A DNA stretch of 64,000 nt from JAFMJV01 sp963800275 (lineage in GTDB: Bacteria > Chloroflexota > Limnocylindria > Limnocylindrales > CSP1-4): NCBI GenBank assembly GCA_963800275.1, contig CAWDAI010000016.1, forward strand, positions 62,001 to 126,000. The letters run 5' to 3'. The notes beneath the pieces are model-generated. The model saw nothing but the letters and a program-made list of their open reading frames with translations, ran no database searches and was not told the DNA's origin. Positions 45,350 through 54,920 of the stretch are shown here, in pieces. Each line of letters begins with the position of its first letter. Positions within the stretch are counted from its first letter, which is position 1. The translations under genes and the position numbers were made by a program.

Positions 45350-45901
45350 ATGGCTGATCCCGCCGAAACCCAACTCCGCAACATCGAGACTGCCACCGGC
45401 ATGAGCGTCGCTGACTTCGCGGCCACCGTGGCCGATCGGGGCATCGAGGGGCACGCCAAGATCATCGGGTTCCTCAAGGCGGAGTACGGGCTGACCCACG
45501 GCAACGCCAACCTGATCGCGTTCAGGGTCCGCGAGCTCGCGGCTGGCGGTCCCGCCTCAGCCGATGCCCTCCTCGACGCCCAGTACGCGGGCGCGAAGGC
45601 GGCGTTGCGACCTGTCTACGAGTCACTGGCCGCGGTGGCAGTGGGCCTGGGGTCGGACGTGGAGATCGTCGTCCAGAAGACCGGCGTGGCGTTTCGGCGT
45701 CGCAAGAACTTCGCGGTGGTCCAGGCTGCGTCCGCCAAGCGCGTGCAACTGGGGCTCAACCTCGGCAGCGCGCCCGGCGACCCGCGAGTGGTGGCGACGC
45801 CGGGGGCGATGTGTGCGTTCCGCGTGGACCTGCCCAACCCGCAGAGTGTCGACAGGGATGTAGCGCGCTGGCTGCGCGAGGGCTACGAGCAGGCCAGCTG
45901 A
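45350..45901 (+). CDS. DUF4287/DUF5655 domain protein
   Basis: A 183-residue protein in two domains: DUF4287 (about 4-60; TGMSVADFAATVADRGIEGH, KAEYGLTHGNANLIAF) and DUF5655 (about 85-180; VEIVVQKTGVAFRRRKNFAV, VQLGLNLGSAPGDPRV). Both are of unknown function and often occur fused like this. GGAG is seven bases before the ATG. Confidence 0.88.
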   Translation: MADPAETQLRNIETATGMSVADFAATVADRGIEGHAKIIGFLKAEYGLTHGNANLIAFRVRELAAGGPASADALLDAQYAGAKAALRPVYESLAAVAVGLGSDVEIVVQKTGVAFRRRKNFAVVQAASAKRVQLGLNLGSAPGDPRVVATPGAMCAFRVDLPNPQSVDRDVARWLREGYEQAS

Positions 45902-45977
45902 GGCGAGCTGGGCTGCTCGGCCCACCCTCCAGGTCCGTGGGCGAACGACCTGCCAGGCCCGCCGATCACCACGAGCA

Positions 45978-46619
45978 TCAGGCCCGGGTGGACCTCTCAG
46001 AGCGTTGCTTCACGCCCTGCAGCAGACCCGTTTCCATGTACGCATGGAGCGGCTCGTACACAAGCACCTTGAAGAGCCACTCTCGGCGCCTCCACATCGC
46101 GCGGTCACGAACGAGGAAGCGGGTGGAGGTGTCGTCGATGGGCCGAAGGACGAAGGCGTACGTCCCCACCGGCAGGCTCTTGCTGCGGACGACGATCGAC
46201 CATCCGGGATCGACGGCGGCGACCGGCCAACCCATCGGCTGGCCACCGATGTCGTGGTTCGTCCGCATCAGGTCGCCCGCCTCGAGCCGCTGCCATTCGG
46301 GATGGATCTCGTGGACGTCGGGTATGCCGGAGCAGAGCAGACGCTCGACCCAGTTGTGGGTGTAGAAGCCAGCTCGGTCTTGGCCCATCTGCACCACCCA
46401 CGGCCAGACCGCGCTCGCCGGTGCTCCGATGGTCACGGCACGCGTCGTGACGGTGGTCGCATCGGGCATCAGCTCGTCGCCGGGCAGGGCGGCCAGCCGC
46501 TCCTCCGGTGCCGCACCCCGATCGAGCATCCGGGGACGCCCGAGCAGTCCGTGGATGGCGAGGATCACCGCGATCAGGACGACGATGGGGGCGAGCATGG
46601 CTGGCCGTCTGCCTTTCAT
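45978..46619 (-). CDS. Membrane-anchored SRPBCC-fold protein
   Basis: A 213-residue protein with an N-terminal membrane helix (MLAPIVVLIAVILAIHGLLG) and a START/SRPBCC-like domain: TRAVTIGAPASAVWPWVVQM, GFYTHNWVERLL, EWQRLEAGDLMRTN, YAFVLRPIDDTSTRFLVRDR. A hydrophobic-ligand role is usual for this fold; nothing more can be said. ATG 46619 is followed in frame by a second ATG six codons later. Confidence 0.8.
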   Translation of the reverse strand: MKGRRPAMLAPIVVLIAVILAIHGLLGRPRMLDRGAAPEERLAALPGDELMPDATTVTTRAVTIGAPASAVWPWVVQMGQDRAGFYTHNWVERLLCSGIPDVHEIHPEWQRLEAGDLMRTNHDIGGQPMGWPVAAVDPGWSIVVRSKSLPVGTYAFVLRPIDDTSTRFLVRDRAMWRRREWLFKVLVYEPLHAYMETGLLQGVKQRSERSTRA

Positions 46620-47048
46620 GTGGCACGGCGGTTCGGACGGAACCGATGGTCTCGCCGTCCCTCGGCAGCCTCGGTCGCGCGCCGTCGACCGACCAGTGCC
46701 GGACGGACCGAATCGCAGCGACACAGATGCGAAGGCAAGGTCACGCGGTTCATCAGCCGCAATCGCTTCCTGCTGACCGGTGGTCCCGTGGCGCGGTCGG
46801 TCGGCACCTACCTGATGGAGCCGGGATCGCTAGTGATGGAGCGTAAGATGCTGCTCGGCAACAAGTCCCGCGCGGAACGACTGGCGCGGGAGCGCGAAGC
46901 ACAAGACTGTCTTGGCACGGCGCAGACGGCTGCCTCGTGATCACGGCAACGCCACTGATCCGACTCCACGCCTGACTCAGCCCAGAAGAGACAAACGGTC
47001 CCGGGCAGGGCCGCTCGGCACCAACGACCGGGTACGGAGGGAACCCCC
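46620..47048. other. Intergenic stretch with a possible gene tail
   Basis: A plus-strand frame ending at 46940 (MEPGSLVMERKMLLGNKSRA, ERLAREREAQ) has some codon bias but neither a start nor a family I know. The rest of the 429 bases shows nothing. Confidence 0.35.
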
Positions 47049-47210
47049 GTGAAGCATCTGTCTGACCAAGGGGCGGTCCTCGCCATCGGCCTGGCGCTCG
47101 GACTCATGCTGGGCGCCGGTCTCGGTAATCCTGGAGCCGGCCTGGCCATCGGCATCGCTATCGGCGCGGCGCTCGAGGTGGACGGGCGCAAGCGTCGGAC
47201 ACGATCGTGA
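47049..47210 (+). CDS. 53-residue glycine-zipper membrane protein
   Basis: GTG start with GGAGGG seven bases upstream, then MKHLSDQGAVLAIGLALGLM, LGAGLGNPGAGLAIGIAIGAALEV (two glycine-zipper hydrophobic halves, given in parts) and a basic end DGRKRRTRS. One or two membrane helices packed through Gly-x3-Gly. Small proteins of this type are common in GC-rich bacteria and unassigned. It is below the length cut-off of most gene callers. Confidence 0.7.
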   Translation: MKHLSDQGAVLAIGLALGLMLGAGLGNPGAGLAIGIAIGAALEVDGRKRRTRS

Positions 47211-47363
47211 CGACCATCGATACCTTCTGCCCTCCGGACTCGGCCGGGGACGACCTCACCCGTTCACAGGGCGCGTGACCGCCACGGCGCTCGCCATGCC
47301 GCGATTCACTCTTGCCTAGCGATGACGACGAGATAGGGCATCGGACGCTTCAGGCTGGCTCCC

Positions 47364-48965
47364 CTACGCCTCCGAGGCCGTCTTGGGGAGCACGGTTTCC
47401 ACCATGAAGTCGGTGAACGCCTCCGGTTGCTCGAACAGCGGCCGGTGTCCGGACGTCTCCAGCGTGGCGAGTTCCTTGACCGGCGCCTGGATCATCGGAT
47501 ACCACTCGGCGAACGGCTCGGCCCGCCCCTCGGCTTCATGGGCGCCTTGCGCGAAGAACATCGGGATCTCGAACGTGGTCGCAGTCTTCCTGAAGTCGAC
47601 GTCCTGGAGTTGCGGGTAGAGCGCCGCGAACGTGTCCATGAAGGCACCCAGAAGATGGACCTCGTCGATGAGGGTGTACTCGTCCGCGAGGATGTTCTCC
47701 GACATCTGGGCCTCGCCCTCGTGGTTCATGCTGTGGTCGTAGGCGTACACGCTCTGCTCGTGCGATAGAGCGGTCTCGTAGTCGAGCATCCGCTCGTATG
47801 GCGGCGGTCCGATGGACTCGAGTTCCGCGACCAGACCCTGGTCGCCTCCATCCCTGGCCCAGGCGAGGGTGTCCTGGTAGAAGATCCGGTCGGTCGCGAG
47901 CTCGCTGACCATCTGGCCGGTGCCGACGTAGGCGCGGTAGCGCTCGGGGTGCTGCTGCACCGCGAGGACGCCGAGCGTGCTTCCCCACGATTGGCCGAGC
48001 AGGTAGATCCGATCCTGGTCGAATCGTTCGCGCAGGTAGTCGGTGACCATGATCGTGTCGTCCACGTAGCCTTGGGGGCTGATGGTGTCGGTCGGGTCCA
48101 GCGCGGGGTATGACGTGCCCGTGCCACGCTGATCCCAGGTCACCACGGTGAAATGCTCCTCGAGTCCGGGCAGGTGGTTTCGCATCGATCCCATCTCGGA
48201 CCCACCCGGGCCGCCGGCCAGGAACAGCAGGACCGGGTTGGCGGTGCTGCGGCCGCGGATCAGGAGGCCCAGCTCATGGCCATTGACATCGAGACTGGTG
48301 AGCTCGGCCACGCTACCAGCGAGCTTGTTGCCGTCGGCACCGAGGATCGGGTCGGTGCTCGCCGGTTGAGCCACCACAGCGAAGCCGGCCACGAAGACGA
48401 GAGCGATCGCTATCACCGTGGCCCGTCGTGCGAAGGTGCCGAGCCGACCACCCCGATCACGGCCAGACGCTCCGGCGCGTACGAGCTCCCGAGAGATGGC
48501 GAACCCGACGAATGCCCCCAGCGCCATCGGGAGCAGGGAGAGCACCCCATGGAACCCTCGACCGGTGATGAGTGCGATGAGGCCGTAGAAGCTGGTCTCG
48601 ATGCCGTCGACCATGGGCCCGCTGACAGCGAGGCGGCCGACCTCGAAGGCCACGGCGAACGCGATCGGCGTCAGGAGCATCGCCCAGCGCGAGCGCAGCA
48701 GCAGGCCCGCGGCGATCCCGACCGCGAGGCTGCTGACCATCGATCCCAGCGCCTCACCGGTGGTGAGCGGCCCTCGCGGCATCCACCATGCGGCGACCAG
48801 CCCCCAGACGAGGGCGAGGCCGATGGCTGCCACGAGGCCGAAGCGTCGGTCGACCCAGACGGATCGGACGATCGCGGAGGGTCGCCCAGCGGCTCGAGTT
48901 TCAGGCGGGGACTCGGCCGTGCCCGCTGCCACGGTGCTGCGGTCCGTGGGCTCGAAGGTGTTCAT
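47364..48965 (-). CDS. Alpha/beta hydrolase (proline iminopeptidase-like) with N-terminal membrane domain
   Basis: A 533-residue protein. The first 200 residues carry about five membrane helices (FGLVAAIGLALVWGLVAAWW to AIALVFVAGFAVVAQ); the rest is an alpha/beta hydrolase with oxyanion loop LAGGPGGSE, VTWDQRGTGTSYP, the nucleophile elbow GQSWGSTLG and a terminal His in ETSGHRPLFEQP. This is the S33 peptidase/proline iminopeptidase branch. The catalytic domain is probably outside the cell. GAGGAGG is eight bases before ATG 48965. Confidence 0.86.
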   Translation of the reverse strand: MNTFEPTDRSTVAAGTAESPPETRAAGRPSAIVRSVWVDRRFGLVAAIGLALVWGLVAAWWMPRGPLTTGEALGSMVSSLAVGIAAGLLLRSRWAMLLTPIAFAVAFEVGRLAVSGPMVDGIETSFYGLIALITGRGFHGVLSLLPMALGAFVGFAISRELVRAGASGRDRGGRLGTFARRATVIAIALVFVAGFAVVAQPASTDPILGADGNKLAGSVAELTSLDVNGHELGLLIRGRSTANPVLLFLAGGPGGSEMGSMRNHLPGLEEHFTVVTWDQRGTGTSYPALDPTDTISPQGYVDDTIMVTDYLRERFDQDRIYLLGQSWGSTLGVLAVQQHPERYRAYVGTGQMVSELATDRIFYQDTLAWARDGGDQGLVAELESIGPPPYERMLDYETALSHEQSVYAYDHSMNHEGEAQMSENILADEYTLIDEVHLLGAFMDTFAALYPQLQDVDFRKTATTFEIPMFFAQGAHEAEGRAEPFAEWYPMIQAPVKELATLETSGHRPLFEQPEAFTDFMVETVLPKTASEA

Positions 48966-49136
48966 CAGCTGGTCCTCCTCGGGTCGTTGCACGGCGAAGT
49001 CCGCGACAGTCAGGTCCCACGCGACGCGCACACACCCCCCGGGGTCGCGCGACGCCTCCGGGCTGACGACGACAGCGGAGCCAGACAGACCCCGTGACCG
49101 CGATCAGGTCGCCTCCCTCGCGGATACAACCGCACC

Positions 49137-49529
49137 CTACGCGGCGCCGAGGCGTCGACGGCAGGGTATGAAGTCATGCGACGGGCGTGCCATCCAGCGC
49201 AAGCCGGCCAGACCGAGCCAGACGGCGGTCACCTCCCGAGCCGGACACCAGGGAACAGCGTGCGCCCGACCCTTGCGGAGCAGGCGCGGATCACGCCTTC
49301 GTGCCCCGGCCCGGACGATCGATGCCGCTTCGGCATCCGTCGAGAGAGGCGCAGGGACGCGCTCGGTATCGTCCCAAGCCCAGAGCTCGGTATCCATGGC
49401 GGTCCGGATATCGGCCGGAAGGACAGCGAGGCCGCGAGATACGAGGTCACCGCTGTCGCAACTGACGAGGCGCGCCGACCATGCGTCCGCTGCCGCGACG
49501 GACGACGCGTCGTGGACCGAGATGGCCAT
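49137..49529 (-). CDS. Possible hypothetical protein
   Basis: From an ATG near 49529 the frame gives about 130 residues (MAISVHDASSVAAADAWSAR, GDLVSRGLAVLPADIRTAMD, ending in PCRRRLGAA). Third-position GC is moderately high, less than in neighbours. No family, no ribosome site. It lies in a 769-base gap between the hydrolase and the symporter gene; the remainder of that gap shows nothing. Confidence 0.25.
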   Translation of the reverse strand: MAISVHDASSVAAADAWSARLVSCDSGDLVSRGLAVLPADIRTAMDTELWAWDDTERVPAPLSTDAEAASIVRAGARRRDPRLLRKGRAHAVPWCPAREVTAVWLGLAGLRWMARPSHDFIPCRRRLGAA

Positions 49530-49734
49530 GGTGCGAAGTCGACCGGCAGCCTCCTGGTCGTGCCACGCACGCACCGCCACGCTGCTCACCTCGCAGAAGG
49601 CGAGATCCAGCGTCGAAGCGGTGTCCTCTAGCCGGCGGCCTCGACCCGCTCGATGATGGCATCGGACGTATGTCGACGCCCGGAGGCCCCTCCTTTGACC
49701 TCTCGGCCTTGAATGTCTCGATGTGGATCGGTGG

Positions 49735-51399
49735 CTACGCGTCGCGCGTCGCGCCTCCGTTGGAGTCGCGACCATCGCGGTCGTGGGCCAGGTGCATGAA
49801 GCGGTCGACGGAGCCGACATCCCTGCTCAGGAGGCTGGCGATGATGCCCGCCGCGAACGCGGCCGGCACCCCGTATAGCGCCGGGTTCACGAGCACCGGC
49901 AGCCCGAGCACGGTCTCGATGCCCATGTACTTGGCGGCGGTGAACAGCAGTGAGACGACGAGGCCTATCACGAACGTGGCCACGACGCCCTGCCTGGTGT
50001 AGCGGGTCCACCACACCGTCATCAGCAACACCGGTGCGAAGGTGCTCGCGGCGATGCCGAAGGTCAGGCCCACCAACTGGGCCACGTTCTGCTCCTTCAT
50101 CACGATCGACAGGCCCACCGCGATGACCGTCAGCACGATGCCCGTGATCTGCGCCACCCGGACTCGTTGCGCCTCGGAGGACTGTGGGCGCAGCAGGATG
50201 GTGTAGCCATCGTGCGCCACGGTGGTGGTCATCTGTATGAGGAGGCCCACCGCTGAGCTCAGGATGGCAGCCATGGCGCCGGCCAGCACCACGCCCAGCA
50301 GCACCTCACCGCCGAGGAGTCGGCCCAGCTCGGCGACCGCGGTGTTGGTCGCCTTGCCAACGTCGCCGCTGTTGATGAGATCGGTCAGCAGGGGGTAGAG
50401 CAGCATCATCGCTGCCAGGCCCACGAAGAGGGTCATGGTGTAGAAGATGGCCAGGCTGATGATGGTCAGCTCGGTCGACTTCCGTGCCGCAACTGCGTCC
50501 TTCACGGTGAACAGGCGGATGAGCACGTGGGGCAGGCCGACCACGCCCAGGAACAGCCCCAGCACCAGGCTCAGCTGGTTGGGCAGATCCTTGACATCGA
50601 CGCCGGGCGTCAGCGCGCTGGGTTCCTCGGGCAGGGCATCCATGGAGGCCTTGGAGGCGGCGATGGCTTGCTCAGCAGAGCTGTCGGGCGCGTACTGGAT
50701 CAGCAGGTCTTCGGCTGCGCTGGAGTCCACGACCTGGGTCGGGGTCACCACGGAGTCGGCTTCGGTCAGGATCGCCAGCGGATTCCAGTTGAAGTACATG
50801 ACCACCGCGAGCACCAGCAGGATGGTCATGGCGCCGAAGATGATGAGGCCCTGGAAGGCCTGGTTGTACGACGTTCCACGCATGCCGCCCATGACCACGA
50901 TGACCGCGGTCATGCCGCCTGAGATGGCGACCCAGAACATGTAGTCGAGCCCCGGTACGAGCAGGTTGAAGAGGTGCCCGGCACCGACCAGCTGCGGCAC
51001 CAGGTAGAGCACGCCGATGGCCAGCCCGGCCACGATGGTCAGGAATCGGATCTCCGGTCCCGAGAAGCGTTCGAACAGAGCATCAGCGACGGTGTACTTG
51101 CCTGAGCGACGCAGAGGGCTGGCCAGGATCAGGACGACCACGATCCAGGCCGCGAAGAAGCCCAGGGCCAGCCACCAGTTGTCGATGCCGAAGAGGGCGA
51201 TGGCGCCGGCCACGCCGAGGAAGCTGGCCGCGCTCGCGTAGTTGCTGAACATGGCCACGCCGTTGAGCTTCCAGGGGATCTGGCCGCCGGCGACGTAGAA
51301 CTCGGCGGTGGACTTGGTCCAGCGCCGGCTGTAGAGGCCGATGAGGAAGAAGGTGGCCATGCCCACCCCGAGGATGAGGATGGCGACGAGGTTGTCCAC
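49735..51399 (-). CDS. Sodium:solute symporter, ActP (acetate/monocarboxylate)-like
   Basis: A 554-residue SSS-family transporter with about 13 membrane segments: FYVAGGQIPWKLNGVAMFSN, ASAASFLGVAGAIAL, GGMRGTSYNQAFQGLI, LPHVLIRLFTVKDAVAARKS and ILSSAVGLLIQMTTTVAHD. A hydrophilic insert of about 60 residues after the sixth helix is typical of ActP-type acetate permeases. GTG start, three bases after the stop of the DUF485 gene. The yjcH-actP pairing supports transport of acetate or a related monocarboxylate. Confidence 0.9.
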   Translation of the reverse strand: MDNLVAILILGVGMATFFLIGLYSRRWTKSTAEFYVAGGQIPWKLNGVAMFSNYASAASFLGVAGAIALFGIDNWWLALGFFAAWIVVVLILASPLRRSGKYTVADALFERFSGPEIRFLTIVAGLAIGVLYLVPQLVGAGHLFNLLVPGLDYMFWVAISGGMTAVIVVMGGMRGTSYNQAFQGLIIFGAMTILLVLAVVMYFNWNPLAILTEADSVVTPTQVVDSSAAEDLLIQYAPDSSAEQAIAASKASMDALPEEPSALTPGVDVKDLPNQLSLVLGLFLGVVGLPHVLIRLFTVKDAVAARKSTELTIISLAIFYTMTLFVGLAAMMLLYPLLTDLINSGDVGKATNTAVAELGRLLGGEVLLGVVLAGAMAAILSSAVGLLIQMTTTVAHDGYTILLRPQSSEAQRVRVAQITGIVLTVIAVGLSIVMKEQNVAQLVGLTFGIAASTFAPVLLMTVWWTRYTRQGVVATFVIGLVVSLLFTAAKYMGIETVLGLPVLVNPALYGVPAAFAAGIIASLLSRDVGSVDRFMHLAHDRDGRDSNGGATRDA

Positions 51400-51402
51400 G
51401 GC

Positions 51403-51711
51403 CTAGACCTCGATCCTGGCGAGGTAGATGCGCGTGATGACCAAGCCGGAGATGATCAGTCCGATGCCGAGGTAGAAGCCCAGCGGAAGCCCGAAGATCA
51501 TGGTCGCGGCGAGGCTGGCGAACTCGGCCGAGGTCACGATGGCGACCACGAAGTAGATCGTCGTGAAGATGGCCATGAGCCCCCACGACCACTTCGCTCG
51601 CCTGGTGCTGAAGGGCGACCAGTGCTTGCCGTCGGCCGGCTCGGAAACTCCCGCATCCGGCGCTCCCTCGCGCTCAGCAGCGAATTGGTCTGGCGTCTGG
51701 CCCACTCGCAT
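51403..51711 (-). CDS. DUF485 membrane protein
   Basis: A 102-residue protein with two membrane helices (LMAIFTTIYFVVAIVTSAEF, PLGFYLGIGLIISGLVITRI). DUF485 (YjcH) proteins accompany ActP-type symporters and are thought to be needed for their assembly or function. Overlapping arrangement with the following GTG-started symporter gene shows translational coupling. Confidence 0.9.
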   Translation of the reverse strand: MRVGQTPDQFAAEREGAPDAGVSEPADGKHWSPFSTRRAKWSWGLMAIFTTIYFVVAIVTSAEFASLAATMIFGLPLGFYLGIGLIISGLVITRIYLARIEV

Positions 51712-52047
51712 CTCCCCCCGCTTCGGAATCGCATGAATGTGGTCGCTCAGTCAGGCTCAGGGCCAGGTGTCATCGTGGCATGGGCCGTCAGGCCCCCGGC
51801 AGCCCGGGCCGGAACGCCTGTCTCCCTCGCGCGGATCACGTGGCCGTCATGCCGCGGCGAGTCGATCGACCATGCCGATGCCTGGCCGGGCCGACGGTGG
51901 CACTCAGCTTGTACGCACGAGCTGCAACGCGCGCAGGGCCTGAGCCAGTAGCGGCAGTGGCACAGGCAGCCGACGGATCCAGGATGGTGAAGCGATGGTG
52001 GAGCATAGACTCGGGAGCGACCGATCCCGCACCCAGGAGGTCCGTTC
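51712..52047. other. Divergent promoter region
   Basis: These 336 bases lie between the DUF485/symporter operon and the hemerythrin-like gene. I see no gene, palindrome or repeat of note. Confidence 0.4.
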
Positions 52048-52770
52048 ATGACCATGGACTACGTGTCCCTGCCCGGTGAGACCGCTCCGCCCGTTCCTGA
52101 CGGGCCCAAGCTGTGCGACGGCGACGACATGCGCATCCTGCACAACGCGTTCCTGTGGGCATACGCAGAGGCGCCCGGCCTGGTGCGCAGCGCTCCCGCC
52201 GGTGACGTCGCGCGAAGCGAGTTCGTCGGCCAATGGCTCGGCGATCTCGACGCGACGCTGCATACGCACCACGAGAGCGAGGACGAGCTCCTGTGGGGCA
52301 AGCTCGAGCAGCGCGCTCCCGCCTGCGCCTTGCACGTCGGCCAGATGCGCGCGCAGCACGCGCAGGTTGCAGAACTGCTGGAGGAGGCCGATCCGCTCCT
52401 GGCCCGTTGGCGTACCACGGCCGACCCCGCGGTCGGCGAGCAGCTGGCCGATGCCTACGAGCGGATGCTCGAGGTGTTGAAGGTGCACCTGCGCCGTGAG
52501 GTGGTGGAGGTCGTCCCGGTCGCGGAGCGGGTGGTCAGCAAGGACGAGTGGGATGCGATGGCTGACCACAGTGTCGAGGCCATCCCGAAGAGTCGACTCC
52601 TGCCGCAGCTCGGGATGCTGCTGGCGAACTCGACGCCGGAGGAGCGCCAGAGCTTCTACGCGGGCATGCCGCTCTCGGTGAAGGTGCTTTGGCGCCTCGT
52701 CGGCAGGCGCCAGTATGCGAAGCAGTTCAGGGAACTGTTCCCGGGCAGGTCCGTGCCACCGACCATCTGA
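52048..52770 (+). CDS. Hemerythrin-like (HHE) domain protein
   Basis: A 240-residue protein with an HHE four-helix bundle in the first 150 residues: MRILHNAFLWAYAE, TLHTHHESEDELLWGKLE, ALHVGQMRAQHAQV and EVLKVHLRREVVEVVPV. The His/Glu ligands of a di-iron site are mostly present; in the last helix the usual HxxHE reads HLRREVVE, so one His is replaced by Arg. The C-terminal 80 residues (LLPQLGMLLANSTPEERQSF) are typical of the subgroup. Likely oxygen, NO or iron sensing/storage. AGGAGG is seven bases before the ATG. Confidence 0.87.
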   Translation: MTMDYVSLPGETAPPVPDGPKLCDGDDMRILHNAFLWAYAEAPGLVRSAPAGDVARSEFVGQWLGDLDATLHTHHESEDELLWGKLEQRAPACALHVGQMRAQHAQVAELLEEADPLLARWRTTADPAVGEQLADAYERMLEVLKVHLRREVVEVVPVAERVVSKDEWDAMADHSVEAIPKSRLLPQLGMLLANSTPEERQSFYAGMPLSVKVLWRLVGRRQYAKQFRELFPGRSVPPTI

Positions 52771-52864
52771 CGCCTGCCCGCAGGAGCCTCGACGACCTGA
52801 ACCTCCCCCGCGTACCCGTCGACGCTGAGCCACCTGCTGCCGCAGGCGCCCTCTGATATCGAGC

Positions 52865-53266
52865 CTATGCTGAAGCGGCGACTTCCCGGCGAGCGAGCAC
52901 CTGTCGTCGCCTGCGGAGATGGCGGCGGAAATCGCGCACCGCGGCTCGGCCCGGTCGTCCGCCCAAGACGAGCACGAAGCTCCTGCCTCCGATGTCGATG
53001 GCCCGCCGCCCGAGGGCACCGGAACGGGCCTCCTCGTGCAACCGCAGGGCATCCCAGGGCGCCCAGCGGATGACCCAGCGATCATGGCCGGCGATGCGCC
53101 GGAGCGTGGCGATGGCGAGCTTGCGCGGTGTGGCCACGAGCACGGTCGCGCGCCCCGAGCCCACCTCGGATACCGGCAGGACCGCGCTCACGCGTTCCCG
53201 CTCCAAAGCGGCTTCGAGCCGCTGCGCCGGCAGGCTGCACAGGTGTCGGAGTCCATCGAATCGCAT
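52865..53266 (-). CDS. Hypothetical protein, 133 aa, PH-like
   Basis: Beta-rich protein (RERVSAVLPVSEVGSGRATV, LVATPRKLAIATLRRIAGH, RWVIRWAPWDALRL, GRRAIDIGGRSFVLVLGG) with a basic terminal helix (RDFRRHLRRRRQVLARRE). The strand pattern resembles bacterial PH domains. No closer assignment. Confidence 0.6.
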   Translation of the reverse strand: MRFDGLRHLCSLPAQRLEAALERERVSAVLPVSEVGSGRATVLVATPRKLAIATLRRIAGHDRWVIRWAPWDALRLHEEARSGALGRRAIDIGGRSFVLVLGGRPGRAAVRDFRRHLRRRRQVLARREVAASA

Positions 53267-53411
53267 CTCTTGACCTCCTTTGCGGACCTCCTTTGCCCCT
53301 CTCCTTCCAGACCCTAGTGCACACGGTGGCCGCGGTCACTGACCTCTTCGGGGGAAGTGTTGATGGCTCACCAGTACGGTGCGCGATGGCGATGACAAGG
53401 GCCGAATGGCC

Positions 53412-54509
53412 CTATCTCGCCAGCCACTGGCCATTTCGCATGCTGGCCTTCAGGGGAGATGAGACGACGTCCGGGAAACGGTCTCGGGACGACCGCGGCA
53501 CGGGCGCCCCGTGCTCGAGCAGATCGAGGAAGAGGTAAACGAGCTCCGGGTCGAACTGGTGCCCTGCGCAGCGCCAGAGCTCCTCCATCGCCCGTTCCAA
53601 CCCGCGCGCTGGTTGGTAGCGGCGGGTGTGGGTCATGGCGTCGAAGGCATCGGCGATGCGCACGATGCGTGCCGGGAGCGGGATGGCCTCTGCGCGCAGC
53701 CCGTCGGGATAGCCCGAGCCATCGAAGTCCTCGTGGTGCGAGCGTGCCACGGTCCGTGCATTCGTGAAGGCGTCGCCTTCGGCGAGGATCTCTGCGCCCC
53801 AGACGGTGTGCATGCGCACGATGGCCTGCTCCTCACTATCCAGCGGTCCGGGCTTGCGGAGCAGAGCGTCGGGCACGCGCAGCTTGCCGATGTCGTGAAG
53901 CATGGCCGCCCAGCCGAGGTCGGCCGCCACCTCCGGATCCATGCCCGCGGCTAGGGCCAGCCGTTCGCTCACGTGCCGGACGCGGACGATGTGGTCGCCG
54001 GTGTCGGTGTCCTTGGCCTCCGCACCGCGGGCCAACGCCACCATGCCCTCGCGCTCCCGTTCGATGACGCGGACCGCGGTGGTACGCCAGCCATCGAGGG
54101 CCGAGCGGAGACGGTCGAAGAGGACTCCGGTGATGAGCGCCACCAGGAGGTACACGAACACGCGCAGCGTGGCGGCCTCGTCAACGGCCCAGTTGGCCGG
54201 GTCGGGCTCGACCAGCACGGGGATGGGGCCGCTCACGAGGGCGGGCACCACGAGCGCGAGCAGCGCGCCCCGGAGCCCGAAGAGGTAGGCCGCCAAGAGG
54301 ATGGGTGGGTAGCCCAGGTGGTGGACAGGCCCGGGCTGCCCGGCCAGGACCACCACCGCGGCCCAGTGGACAAGCAGCAATACAGCCACCAGTGCGGCGG
54401 CTAGCGCGAGCGTGAGTCGGCTCCCGTGGCGACGAAGTGGCCCCCGAACGACGATCGCCTCGAGCCGCTGCCGAGGCCCGGAGGCGACGGCGGGTCTGGA
54501 GGTCTGCAT
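53412..54509 (-). CDS. Membrane HD-GYP domain phosphodiesterase
   Basis: A 365-residue protein with a membrane module of three to four helices (about 32-132; LALAAALVAVLLLVHWAAVV, YPPILLAAYLFGLRGALLAL) and a complete HD-GYP domain: GDHIVRVRHVSERLA, the HD pair in MLHDIGKLRVP (H205, D206), MHTVWGAEIL, SHHEDFDGSGYPDGL (GYP at 266-268) and IVRIADAFDAMT. HD-GYP enzymes hydrolyse c-di-GMP or cGAMP. No GGDEF gene is seen in the window. Confidence 0.9.
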   Translation of the reverse strand: MQTSRPAVASGPRQRLEAIVVRGPLRRHGSRLTLALAAALVAVLLLVHWAAVVVLAGQPGPVHHLGYPPILLAAYLFGLRGALLALVVPALVSGPIPVLVEPDPANWAVDEAATLRVFVYLLVALITGVLFDRLRSALDGWRTTAVRVIEREREGMVALARGAEAKDTDTGDHIVRVRHVSERLALAAGMDPEVAADLGWAAMLHDIGKLRVPDALLRKPGPLDSEEQAIVRMHTVWGAEILAEGDAFTNARTVARSHHEDFDGSGYPDGLRAEAIPLPARIVRIADAFDAMTHTRRYQPARGLERAMEELWRCAGHQFDPELVYLFLDLLEHGAPVPRSSRDRFPDVVSSPLKASMRNGQWLAR

Positions 54510-54920
54510 GTCGGTCTACCCGATGGTGTGCCTCGACCGAGGGCGCCGCAAGCCCCGATGGTCCCGTGCTGCCATGGGAAGATCTGGTGCGTCTGGGCAC
54601 CTGAGGGCCCGAGATGGCCAGGCCACGGCTGTTCCGCGTGAACCGTCCTCGGCATCGTCTCCCTCGCCGGTATCGTGGCAGCACCGCTGAGCTGGCTCGT
54701 CGGCGTGGCTGCTCGGTGGGGCTCACGGGCCGCACGGCATCTGGGCCAAGGGCTTGTTGGCCGCTGTATCGATGCCCACGCAGGTGGACCATCGAGCCGT
54801 GGATGAGCAGGACAGGCCCAGCATGGTCGAGCCACGAGGGACGGTCGGCAACATCCTGGTCGCTGCCGTGGGGCTCGCCCGCCCGCTGGGCCTGGACTTC
54901 CGGGCTGCGGATGGATCCGG
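54510..54920. other. Intergenic stretch between divergent HD-GYP and DUF6544-like genes
   Basis: No convincing gene in 411 bases. A 50-codon plus-strand frame (ATG about 54773) ends by an ATGA overlap with the DUF6544-like start, and the minus strand briefly reads WLDHAGPVLLIHGSM, similar to an alpha/beta-hydrolase strand; neither can be supported further. Confidence 0.35.
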
